Source of the DNA: Tricholoma matsutake
Lineage: Eukaryota > Basidiomycota > Agaricomycetes > Agaricales > Tricholomataceae
Length of the DNA stretch: 64,000 nt
Direction: 5' to 3'
Assembly (NCBI GenBank): GCA_026075535.2
Contig: AP026543.1
Span: 9,734,001 to 9,798,000, forward strand
The notes beneath the pieces are model-generated. The model made no database searches, was not told where the DNA came from, and saw nothing but the letters and a program-made list of their open reading frames with translations. The translations under genes were made by a program, and so were the position numbers. Shown one piece after another: positions 55,262 through 64,000 of the stretch; within the stretch, counting starts at the first letter, position 1; the number at the start of each line of letters is the position of its first letter.

Positions 55262-56158
55262 TGTTAAGAACTGATCCGAAAGGGCTCGTCGGAATCCAGT
55301 CGGACCCGGCGGGTGTTTGAGAGCGGAAGATTGTCGGGTCATAGCGGATTATGTGGATGGGTAACGAAAAGGACTTGGCTTCAGCTTGTAAGAAGCTGCG
55401 CCCTTCACCTCGTCTGGTGTCCTAATTTCGGGTAGAGGTTTTAGAGATAGGAGCAGGAGAGTGCGGGTAAATGCGGGAAGGAGTACGGAGGGACTTAGGT
55501 TAAGTTCAGATGAGACTAGAACTTCAGAGGGGAACTAGAGGTTGAGTCAAATGTGGATGGGTAACGAAAAGGACTTGGCTTCAGCTTGTAAGAAGCTGCA
55601 CCCTTCACCTCGTCTGGTGTCCTAATTTTGGGTAGAGGTTTTAGAGATAGGAGCAGGAGAGTGCGGGTAAATGTGGGAAGGAGTATGGAGGGACTTAGGT
55701 TAAGTTCAGATGAGACTAGAACTTCAGAGGGGAACTAGAGGTTGAGTCAAATGGAGTTCAGACTCTTAGAGGTCAGGAGTTGGAGTAGAAGGAGGTTTTA
55801 TATTGACAGGGTAAAGTCAAGTCTATGTCGATATACGAACTGAGGAATACAAAGAAAAACTAACTAAGCTTAAATACTAGAGTCCAGAACAAGAGCGGAA
55901 CAGAAACGGAAACTGCGGCAGTGTCTCAACTGCGTAGATAAATTGCCTAGTGGAGGCCGCACAGGAATCCATAGTCGAATTTGCAAAATTAGACAGCAGC
56001 CTTGGAAGGCAGCCATGGTTGCTGTACATGGCAGCCTGGTGCACAGCAGTGTGGGCAGTGCAAGGGGGCTGGAATGAAGGCGGTAGGAGTTGAGTTAGGA
56101 AAAGCGGAAAAGATCGGAAGGTTGCGGGTTCCGAGCAGGTGAGGAACGGATCGTGACA
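55262..56158 (-). repeat. Gypsy-4 3' LTR (897 bp)
   Basis: TGTTAAGAACTG…GATCGTGACA. Contains a 200-bp tandem duplication (55351-55550 and 55551-55750) absent from the 5' LTR, which accounts exactly for the 897 versus 697 bp lengths. Confidence 0.95.
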
Positions 56159-56171
56159 GTATTTCCCCCTT
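56159..56171 (-). promoter_or_regulatory. Gypsy-4 3' polypurine tract
   Basis: The minus strand reads AAGGGGGAAATAC directly before the 3' LTR. The following block (to about 56215) is nearly identical in Gypsy-3 (48242-48300), suggesting a conserved cis element. Confidence 0.85.
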
Positions 56172-56290
56172 AGTGCCGAGCCTACGAGGCACATGAAGGT
56201 TCGAGTCCAAATGAGGAAGTTGGTTGACTCCCGAATGCGGCAATTGGTTGAAAAATTTTGTTGTTTTCCTTCTTCCATCACCTATACAAA

Positions 56291-57289
56291 ATGTCCCCCC
56301 CAGCAGGCTCTGCTCAACTGAAATTGGCCACAATGAAGGCTCAGTACGAACAGAGGGAGCAGGAGATGAAAGAACAGATGGAGTGGGAGGTGAGAGAATT
56401 CGAGGAGGTGGCAAGGGAGGAGGAACATCAGGCGCAGGAGGTGCAGACAGCATCAGAGGAGGCTGCGAAGGCAGAGGAGGCGCGCCAGGCAGCGGCGCGG
56501 AAAAAAGAGGCTTCGGCTGCAAAATGCGTGGAGAAGAAGCAGGCGGCTGCAGCTGCGGGTTTGGAGGACGAGGCCGAGGGGAGCAAGTCCCCAAAGAAGA
56601 AGAAGATTGCCACGTCAAGGGCGCAGGTGGGGTCAGAAGAATCGGCGAGTCCAGTGTGGGTGCAGGCTGCCTTGCCCTGCAAAAGGTGCGTAGTTGGTTT
56701 TCTTTCAATGTTTTCGGACTGACAAGTGGCTTAGGTGCCAATATCAAAAACTTTTGTGCTTCAAGATGGGTGCGAAGGGACGTGTGTGCGATAACTGCAT
56801 GTGCATTAAGCACAAGTGCGAGGAGGTCATGTGGGAGGGGCAGGAGGCCCCAACAGTAAGAAAAGCGAGGTCCGGAGCAGGAACAGCAGAGAAGTGGTGG
56901 AGCTGCTATGGCAGCTGGTGAAGGTGGTGAGGAAAGGGTTTGGGGAGGTGGCGACAGCGGTGAGGGAGTCGATGGAGGAGATCCGGGATGCAATGGACCC
57001 GGAGTGGGAGGCGGACAAAAGTATCGAGGGGGAGAGTGACGAGGATGAGGAGGAAGTGGAGCGGGCAGTACGAGAGTCCCAATGGGAGAGGCGCAGGATC
57101 CGCCAGTCTGGAGACGACTGGGCAGGATTCCAAAGATATTTGGAAAAAAGGTGGGCAGACAACGTGGAGGAGGGTGAGGGTGAGGAAGAGGAGGATGAAG
57201 GCGGGGAAGGTGGAGAAGTGGAGGAAGGTGGTGAAGTCGGAGGAGAGGATGACAAAGATGGAGAGGGAGAAGCGGAGGAGGTATTGTAG
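56291..57289 (+). CDS. Gypsy-4 antisense cargo gene: coiled-coil Zn2Cys6-like protein
   Basis: Plus strand, opposite to gag-pol. ATG 56291 (MSPPAGSAQLKLATMKAQYEQREQEMKEQM…). Residues about 10-85 form a Glu/Gln/Ala/Lys coiled coil, then comes an acidic-basic stretch with KSPKKKKIATSR (possible nuclear signal). A 49-bp intron (56686-56734, GTGCGT…TTAG) joins ALPCKR to CQYQKLLC, completing six cysteines as CX2CX6CX9CX2CX6C (CKRC, QYQKLL, C, FKMGAKGRV, CDNC, MCIKHK, C), the spacing of Gal4-type Zn(II)2Cys6 domains. Near 56860 the frame changes (a GTAAGA donor-like site or a 1-base indel), continuing REVVELLWQLVKVVRKGFGEVATAVRESMEEIRDAM and a long Glu/Gly acidic tail to 57289. Likely a nuclear DNA-binding or regulatory protein; inference only. 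Confidence 0.72.
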
Positions 57290-57372
57290 GGATCCGGTCG
57301 GATAAAAAAATTCTTTTTTCAATAAAGTTTGTTCTGAGTTCAGACTGAGTGAATAAGTAATGTGAATCATCT

Positions 57373-60300
57373 TTAAGCGGGTAACAGTCCAATTTTCTGC
57401 GGGTAGCAGGTGTGAAAATCCGCAAGGAGTTCTTGGGTGTGGTCAAGTTCCATACCAGGTAGCCAGGAAGTCTCTTTGTCGGTTCCCTGGTAACCTTCCC
57501 ATCGGACGAGGTAGAGAATCTTGCAGCGACATCGGTTGTCGACTTTGGAGTCAAGGACTTCAGCGATCTCATATTCAAGCTTGTCATTGATGGTGATCGG
57601 AGGAGGTGGAGGTTGTACTCGATTTGGAATTGTGTTCGAGGAGTGTATCTCTAGTTGAGAGACATGGAAAACAGGGTGAATAGCCCGCATGTGATCCGGG
57701 AGCCGCAGGGTGACTGAGTGAGTTCCCGGGCAGGCGATGATTTCAAAAGGACCATGGTTCTTTTCAGAGAGTTTCTTGGAGGGACAGGTGGTGCGGATAT
57801 TTTCTGCAGTGACATAAGTGAAATCACCAATGTCGAAGTCAGGTGCGGGTGCCCGATGTTTATCCGCAGGACCTTGATAACATTCTTGAGCAGCCGCAAG
57901 TTGTTTCCGAAGTTCCTGGTGAAGGTTGTCTAAATCGACAACAAATTCGCGGGCGCGCTGTGAAGCTAAGTCGCGCTCTGGAAAGACAAAAATGTTCGGG
58001 TGGTAACCTTTATTGGCAAAGAAAGGTGATACACCTGTAGAGGCGGAAGGAGCATTGTTGTAGGCAAATTTGCCCAAGGGCAAGAGGTGAGACCAGTCGT
58101 CCTGCTGATAGTTGCAGAAGATCCAGAGGTACTGTTCCAAGGTCTGGTTAAGTCATTCTGTCTGACCATCACCTTGCAGATGATAACTGGAAGTGAAGTG
58201 GATCCGCATGTCGAGTGCTTTTCCAAGAGAGCGGAAAAAATGAGAGACAAACTCGGATCCCCGGTTGCAAGTGACGTGCGACAGAACACCATGCTTGGAG
58301 AAGACGTGGAGGACAAACAGGTTGGCTAGTTCTTGGGCTGTGATTTCATTGACAGTTGGAATGAAGATGCCCTGTTTGGTGAGGCGGTCAACGATGACTA
58401 GGATAGCAGTGTGACCAGCGGAGTCGGGTAGTTGTTCAATGAAATCCATGGAGATGGAATTCCAAGGTCGTTCCGGAACCGGAAGTTGCTTTAGGAACCC
58501 ATAGGGACTGTGTCGAGGCGATTTGGATTATTTGCAAGTCATACAGGATTTGCAGAATTCCTGGACAAAGGTGTGGAGGTTTGGCCAGACGTATTCCCAG
58601 CGGACAAGCTGCTGGGTTTTGTTTTGTCTGAAGTGGCTGGAGAGGATATGATCATGTTTGTATTGGAGGACTTTGAGGCGGAGATCCACAACGTCTGGAA
58701 CATAAATCTGGTCGAAGTGGTGGAGAAGTCCTGCCTCATCTATGGTCCAGTTGGGGTCAACAGGTGTCAGGAGATGAATGGAAGATATAGGGTCAAGGGG
58801 AAGAGAGTTGCAGATGTCGTTGTGGAGTTTCTCAACGTCCATGATTACTGCTTGTCGAAGGATGGGTGTGGCGAGATAGAGGGAAGAGGAGAGTTGTTCC
58901 TGTGTGAATACAGGTTGGAAGTTGGTCGGGTTTACAGAGGCGAAGTCACTATTTCCCCCTTTGTGGTAGACATCCCAACGTCTAGTGAGTGTGTCTGGCT
59001 TGGCCCCTAGTTTCCCAGGGCAGAAGCGGATGATGAGATTGAACTGGGAAAGGTACTCAGACCAACGGGCCTGGCAGCGGGTGAGCAACTTGGTAGTGCT
59101 GAAGTACTCAAGATTTTTGTGGTCCGTGACCACATCAACTGGGTTTGCGGAACCCTCGAAGTACTGCCTCCAGTGTTTGAAGGCTTCGAAAATGGCCAAG
59201 AGTTCCTTGTCATGTGTGTCGTAATTTAGTTCAGCAGGATTGAAGGAGCGGGAATGAAAAGCGACCGGATGGATTTCTCCATCCGCAGTGTAAACCGAAA
59301 GGATAGCAGCTAGGGCATAGTCAGAAGCATCTGTTTCGAGTACCATTTGTGAGTCGGGTACCCATTGGGTTAAGATGGGTGCGTGAGTGAATTCTTGTTT
59401 GAGCCTCTCAAAGGTGTCACAGCACTTCTTGTTGAAGTCCCAAGGTGCGGATTTCCGCATCAAGTGGGTAAGTGGGATGACAATGTCTGAATAACCATTA
59501 ATGAAACAGCGGTAAAAATTGCAGAAGCCTAAGAAGGATTGGATGTCCTTAACTTTCCTAGGCTCGGGCCAGTCGAGCACGGTTTTGACTTTATCCTCGG
59601 ACATCCGAAGTCCATCTGGTGAAAGGATGAAACCTAAATATTCAATGGTGTCTTTGTGGAACTCACATTTCTGTGGGGAGGTGTAAAGTCCATTTTTCCG
59701 GAGACGGCGGAGGACTTCTTTAACGTGAGTCCCATGCTGGGACTTGTCATCTGAATAGATCAGGATGTCGTCGAGGTACACGATGACACAAACATCCAGC
59801 ATGTCGCTGAAGATGTCGTTCATAAAACACTGGAACGCTGCGGGTGCATTAGTGAGTCCAAAGGGAACCACCAACCACTCGAAGGATCCATAGCGGGTGC
59901 GGAAAGTAGTTTTCCATTCATCACCATCCGCGATGCGGACTAGGGGATAAGCATGCCGCAAGTCTATCTTGGTGAACAAGTGGGCTTTTCGGGGAGAGTC
60001 AAGGAGGTCGGAAATGAGAGGAAGGGGATAGCAGTCTTTCTTCATAAGATGATCGAGTCCTTGGTAGTCGACACAAAGTCGGAGGCTACTGTCCTTCTTA
60101 ACAAAAAGTATAGGAGCTCCATGCGGAGACTTAGAAGGATGGATGAAGCCTGAGCAGACGTTTTCGTCAATGAAGACTTGTAGGGCTTCTAATTCGGAGG
60201 GAGAGAGGGAGTACATGCGACTGGGAGGAGGGGGAGCATTATTTTCCGTCTCTATCTTGAGGTCATAAGGACAATGTGGAGGAAGGGTGTCTGCCTTATT

Positions 60301-61054
60301 CTTATTAAAGACATCGGCAAATTCATGATACTCAGTGGGAATGTCAGATAAATCCGGCGGGATTGAGGATTGGGTCGAGCGGGCGGATAACCCTTCTGGA
60401 GCGACGGTCATCTGGAAGGCTACTGCCCCAGGGAGTTTGCTAGCACGCGCATAAGTGGCAGCATTGATGAAAGAGATGTCGGGAGGTGTAAACTTAGGAG
60501 GAATGGGGGGTTCGGAAAATGTGGAGGATTCAAGGATTTCTACTGGAAGGTTCGGGGACAAAGGAGACGTCTGGGGTGCTGAACCTCTATGATCAGCAGA
60601 GCAGAAAGTGATTTGGCTTGAAGACCAGTCAATCAATGGATTGTATTGCTTCAGCCAGTTATGACCAAGTACTGTGGAACAGGAAGAGTCTAGCGAGGTT
60701 ACATAAAATGACAGATTGAACATTTCACCGGTAGGAAAGGTGACCGGAAGTTGGGCGACTTGAGTTATGGTGGAGTTGCAAGATCCATCAAAGAGTCGTA
60801 AACCGATCGGGTTAATGGATTCCGTGCTGAGTTGGTTATTCAACACGAAAGAGGAGTCAAGAAAGCAGTGGGATGAACCAGAATCAATGAGGGTTCGGAC
60901 AGGGGCAGAAAGGTCAGGAATAGTTAAGAGGATGATTAAGGAGTCAGGGTCGGAAAGAGCGGACACGTTGAGACGGACGTAGGCAGCCAAGTGGGTAAGG
61001 TCAACACAACCCCCAGCCCCAATGGCTGTATCCTGAGGGTTGCGGACTATTTTT
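57373..61054 (-). pseudogene. pol: Gypsy-4 Pol: protease, RT, RNase H, integrase, chromodomain
   Basis: Open in the -1 frame from the gag stop (GKIVRNPQDTAIGAGGCVDLTHLAAYVRL). Protease RTLIDSGSSHCFLDSSF. Pre-RT linker LSDIPTEYHEFADVF. RT from about 60250 with CVDYQGLDHLMKKDCYPLPLI, LVVPFGLTNAPAAFQ and the box VIVYLDDILIYSDD. RNase H VLETDASDYALAAIL and DKELLAIFEAFKHWR. Integrase CKSCMTCK-stop-[46 protein letters not shown] and GQTE-stop-LNQTLEQYL. Chromodomain LEYEIAEVLDSKV…LYLVRWEGYQGTDKETSWLP. A TAA (58528-58530) and a TGA (58153-58155) are the only stops I see in the frame, so few changes separate it from an active copy. A full-length chromoviral Pol. Confidence 0.93.
58950..58961 (-). promoter_or_regulatory. 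Candidate central polypurine tract of Gypsy-4
   Basis: The 12 bases TATTTCCCCCTT (plus strand) are identical to the core of the 3' PPT (56160-56171). They lie between RNase H and integrase, coding for HKGGNSD, the same place as the internal PPT copy of Gypsy-2. Confidence 0.5.
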
Positions 61055-61056
61055 CC
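61047..61056 (-). promoter_or_regulatory. Candidate -1 frameshift site at the Gypsy-4 gag stop
   Basis: The gag frame reads GAA AAA TAG over a run of five A (61050-61054 as T on the plus strand). The pol frame is open in -1 directly before it. The heptamer GGAAAAA is a relaxed form of the slippery consensus. Confidence 0.5.
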
Positions 61057-62234
61057 GAGTCTGCAGAATCAGGAATTACAGTGGATGTGTGGGCTTTTGC
61101 GGCTTTAGACTTCGGGCAGTTTCCTGCTACGTGCCCTTCTTCACTGCAGTAGAGGCAAAGTCTTTCCCACATGCAATGTTCTCGTTCATCCGCAGTAAGT
61201 TTGCCATTCTTTCCCAACTTGTTGGAGATGGACGACTTGGAAGTGTTCTTTGTCGTGGAGGGCTGCTGGTTGGAGGAGTTTCCCCGAGGGGAGCTCAACG
61301 AGGATTGATTGGTGGACTGGGAGGAACCTTTGGGGTTGTCCTTCTTGACAGGGTTAGAAGAGTTCCCAGAATTCTTAGTTTCGAACCGGGTTTCATCTTC
61401 CTGCATCCAGTAGATATTGTCACAGTCCTGCACTTTCAAGCGCAGTCCTGCAAGGGTGTCGAGTTTACCACCCCGAAGGACTTCTATACGAAGTCGGAGC
61501 GGAAGACTGCGGAAATAGCGGTCACAGAGGGCTGCCTCATTCCAGTTGACCCTAGAAGCTAATTCCCAAAAGTCAACATTATACTTTGTGATGCGACCAC
61601 TTTTCTTCATTGCTAAATTGGAAAGAGCTTTTTCCGCATCCCCGAGTGGGTCGTGTGGGCCGAAGTTACTCTCTAGTTTGGCGAGAAAAGCCTCATAATC
61701 CCACATCCAGTGTGCAGAATTGGTCGGGTCGTTAAGACCAGGCTCAAACCAGCTGAGAGCTGATCCCTTGAGATAAGAAAGGATAAATATGATCTTTTTC
61801 TCATCAGAAGAAAATACGTGTGGACGGTCACGGAAATGAAGGTTACACGAGACTAGGAAGTCTCTAAGTTTCTTTGGGTTGGAGCCATCAAAGGTGTTGG
61901 GGTCGCGAACTTTGATTTTCTCGGTCTTGGGTGCATTATTTTGTTGGAGGGTGCAGATACTCTCCGAGAGGTTGTAAAGAACATCTATGAACCTATCCCC
62001 TGGATCAGGGTTTCCCCCCACGGGAGGTTGATCATCAGGATCATTGGGATTGGGGTCACCCCCAGGGCCGTCCAGACCACTATGGTCGTCGGGTCCGCTG
62101 GGAGGTCTGTCCTCTAGACCACGATCTTCCAACCCATAGGGTTCAGGCTGGTTGATGCCCCCTACGTACTCAAGGGGAGTCGTGGATCAGGGTTCTTCTG
62201 GATTTGTGGGGGATTGTTGAGCTTGAGTAGACAT
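61047..62234 (-). pseudogene. gag: Gypsy-4 Gag with CCHC zinc knuckle
   Basis: ATG 62234 (MSTQAQQSPTNPEEP), a TGA at an Arg-fitting position about 15 codons in, then STTPLEYVGGINQPEPYGLEDRGLEDRPP and a Pro/Asp-rich segment. The Gag core is KIKVRDPNTFDGSNPKKLRDFLVSCNLHF, KIIFILSYLKGSALSWFEP and ITKYNVDFWELASRVNW. A Ser/Asn-rich spacer precedes the zinc knuckle CLYCSEEGHVAGNC. Ends at TAG 61047-61049. Apart from the early TGA it is intact. Confidence 0.92.
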
Positions 62235-62463
62235 GAGGTTTGCACTGATTGATGGGGCTCCGAAACTGATTTGTCAGAAAATGTTGGAAGGTCTGGAAGT
62301 TACTCTGAATGTTGAGGTGGGTCGTGGGCTAGGAAGTGTGGATCGCTGAATTGCAGAGATCCCTGGAATGGTACCGGCACGTTGAGAGTTTCTGGTTGTG
62401 CGCTGGCAAGTTTCAGTTGGGGTCATAGGAGAAGAGACGAGTGAAGTGTGAGTTTGTATATAC
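62235..62463 (-). other. Gypsy-4 5' leader
   Basis: 229 bp between the 5' LTR and the gag ATG; the element-strand sequence after the LTR is GTATATACAAACTC. I see no clear tRNA-complementary primer site. Confidence 0.5.
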
Positions 62464-63160
62464 TGTTAAGAACTGATCCGAAAGGGCTCGTCGGCATCCG
62501 GTTGGACCCGGCAGGTGTTTGAGAGCGGAAGATTGTTGGGTCATAGCGGATTATGTGGATGGGTAACGAAAAGGACTTGGCTTCAGCTTGTAAGAAGCTG
62601 CGCCCTTCACCTCGTCTGGTGTCCTAATTTCGGGTAGAGGTTTTAGAGATAGGAGTGGGAGAGTGCGGGTAAATGCGGGAAGGAGTATGGAGGGACTTAG
62701 GTTAAATTCAGATGAGACTAGAACTTCAGAGAGGAACTAGAGGTTGAGTCAAATGGAGTTCAGACTCTTAGAGGTCAGGAGTTGGAGTAGAAGGAGGTTT
62801 TAGATTGACAGGGTAAAGTCGAGTCTATGTCGATATATGAACTGAGGAATACAAAGCAAAACTAACTAAGCTTAAATACTAGAGTCCGGAACAAGAGCAG
62901 AACAGAAACGGAAACTGCGGCAGTGTCTCAACTGCATAGATAAATTGCCTAGCAGAGGCCACACAGGAATCCATAGTTGAATTTGCAAAACTAGACGGCA
63001 GCCTTGGAAGGCAGCCGTGGTTGCTGTACACGGCGGCCTGGTGCACAGCAGTGTGTGCAGTGCAAGGGGGCCAGAACAAAGGTGGTAGGAGTTGAGTTAG
63101 GAAAAGCGGAAAAGATCGGAAGGTTGCGGGTTCCGAGCAGGTGAGGAACAGATCATGACA
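62464..63160 (-). repeat. Gypsy-4 5' LTR (697 bp)
   Basis: TGTTAAGAACTG…GATCATGACA, matching the 3' LTR except for its 200-bp duplication and scattered substitutions. The right flank is AGAAT. Confidence 0.95.
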
Positions 63161-63362
63161 AGAATTTAAAATAGTATAATTGAATAGTATAATTAATTCT
63201 CCCCCCCAGAGGGTTTAAAAAAATCTATATTAGTTATCTACTCCCTTGCGAAGACACGAGGGCTCAACAATTTTTTTTTGAGCTCTTGTGAGGGAGGTTA
63301 AAAATAAGTGAACTAATCCTAAGTGCTTTGAATGGACTTTATATTACATGTTTATTAATGCT

Positions 63363-63780
63363 CCTGGGGCTCAACTGGTTGAGCACTTGTTTGGTGGTCA
63401 TGTCACTTATATCCCTAGGAAACTGCATGGGTTTTACCTGTGGGTTTCCCATGCTTTTATTTCCTAATTTATTCAATGAGTTTTGCATGAAAACTCATGA
63501 AAAAATGATTTTCTGATAGCTATTCAATGGATGCTTGTGATACAAGGAACAAAATAATTTATTTTCGACCTTGTCACATGACAGATGTCACCCAAATATT
63601 GTTTTATGTCTTAGATCACAAAGAGCCAACAAAAAGCTTCCAGAAACTTTTTTTTTCATGATTTTTCATGCAAAACTCATTGAATAAATTAGGAAATAAA
63701 AGCGTGGGAAACCCGCGGCTAAAACCCGTGCAGTTCCCTATATATCCCAAGGTCTGGGGTTCAATCCCTCCTCTGCTCAT
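63363..63780. repeat. Inverted repeat with tRNA-like A and B boxes at its outer ends
   Basis: Arms of about 95 bp (about 63408-63503 and 63654-63748) carry TTTATTTCCTAATTTATTC and its inverse, separated by 150 bp. Outside the left arm is GGGGCTCAACTGGTTGAGC (A-box-like, 63367-63385); outside the right arm is TGGGGTTCAATCCC (B-box-like, 63755-63768), both in plus orientation. It may be a tRNA-derived SINE or a foldback element. Confidence 0.6.
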
Positions 63781-63789
63781 TTATTTTGT

Positions 63790-64000
63790 AAGCACTTTCA
63801 CCAAGTTAAGTCTTCCAAAATGGTGTGGTATTCTGACTACCTGTTGGAATTTACTTGGAATTTACTAGGAATTTCTTGCAAATAAGAGTACATGGTCATC
63901 AAGATACATTTCAATCAGATTCCTATCAGACTCCTAGGACTAGTATTGGACTAGTAGGACTCCTATCAGATTCCAATTGGACTCCTAGGACTCCAATAGA
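63790..64000. repeat. Subterminal-type short repeats at the window end
   Basis: Repeated GGAATTTACT, GACTCCTATCAGATTCC and CTCCTAGGACT motifs in both orientations, like those at 53715-53945. Probably the right end of the element that begins at 53694. Confidence 0.5.

Larger units (their letters stand above)
55262..63160 (-). mobile_element. Gypsy-4: nearly intact chromodomain Ty3/Gypsy element with antisense cargo
   Basis: Target duplication AGAAT at 55257-55261 and 63161-63165. Minus-strand order is 5' LTR (62464-63160), leader, gag (62234-61047), pol in the -1 frame (to 57373), antisense gene on the plus strand (56291-57289), PPT (56159-56171) and 3' LTR (55262-56158). Only three in-frame stops are seen in gag-pol, and the LTRs are near identical apart from a 200-bp duplication, so this is the youngest element here. 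Confidence 0.95.

Noticed and set aside
55989..57587. 532-residue Pro/Leu/Ser-rich minus-strand frame
   Set aside because: It is the shadow of the plus-strand antisense cargo gene and the LTR; its composition is that of a reverse complement of a Glu/Lys-rich gene.

Overview
The window looks like a repeat-choked stretch of a basidiomycete genome, most likely an agaricomycete. The evidence is a CxC6-type KDZ transposase, a Helitron with a DUF6570-like N-terminal region, chromodomain Ty3/Gypsy elements, small GT-AG introns of about 48-73 bp, and an alpha-kinase fragment of the kind that is expanded in these fungi. The species cannot be named from the sequence. No gene in the window is clearly an intact host gene; almost everything assignable is a transposable element or its remains.

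Layout from left to right. 1-3392: 5' half of a minus-strand Gypsy element (Gypsy-1) running off the left edge. It sits in the gag of a plus-strand Ty1/Copia element (Copia-1, 3393 to about 7673), which in turn truncates the 3' end of a minus-strand Helitron (about 7674-21000). The Helitron Rep domain is split by a 5,963-bp KDZ transposon (12010-17972) with an 8-bp target duplication. 21381-33704: long minus-strand Gypsy-2, carrying a solo LTR, a palindromic hAT-type MITE and a chimeric 5' end. 34049-40307: minus-strand Copia-2 with a 5-bp target duplication, itself hit by a solo LTR at 37045-38191. 40313-47780: gene-poor, with a TA-flanked MITE. About 47780-50500: remnant Gypsy-3. 51634-52463: alpha-kinase fragment. 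52711-53478: solo LTR of the Gypsy-1 family. 53694 onward: probable left end of another KDZ-like transposon, which received Gypsy-4 (55262-63160, TSD AGAAT, nearly intact) and seems to continue past 64000.

The most notable feature is a gene shared by Gypsy-2, Gypsy-3 and Gypsy-4. It lies between the 3' end of pol and the 3' LTR, on the strand opposite to gag-pol. It has its own GT-AG introns and encodes a coiled-coil, basic/acidic protein with six cysteines in Gal4-like Zn(II)2Cys6 spacing (CX2CX6CX9CX2CX6C in Gypsy-3 and Gypsy-4, CX2CX8CX8CX2CX6C in Gypsy-2). Because it is antisense, its introns would not be spliced out of the genomic RNA of the element, so an intron-containing cargo gene can survive retrotransposition. 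Gypsy-2 and Gypsy-4 also each carry a second exact copy of the core of their 3' polypurine tract between the RNase H and integrase coding regions, a candidate central PPT. Gypsy-1 has a canonical -1 slippery heptamer directly before its gag stop. Most disabling stops in the older elements are TGA at positions where arginine is expected, fitting CGA to TGA decay at methylated CpG.
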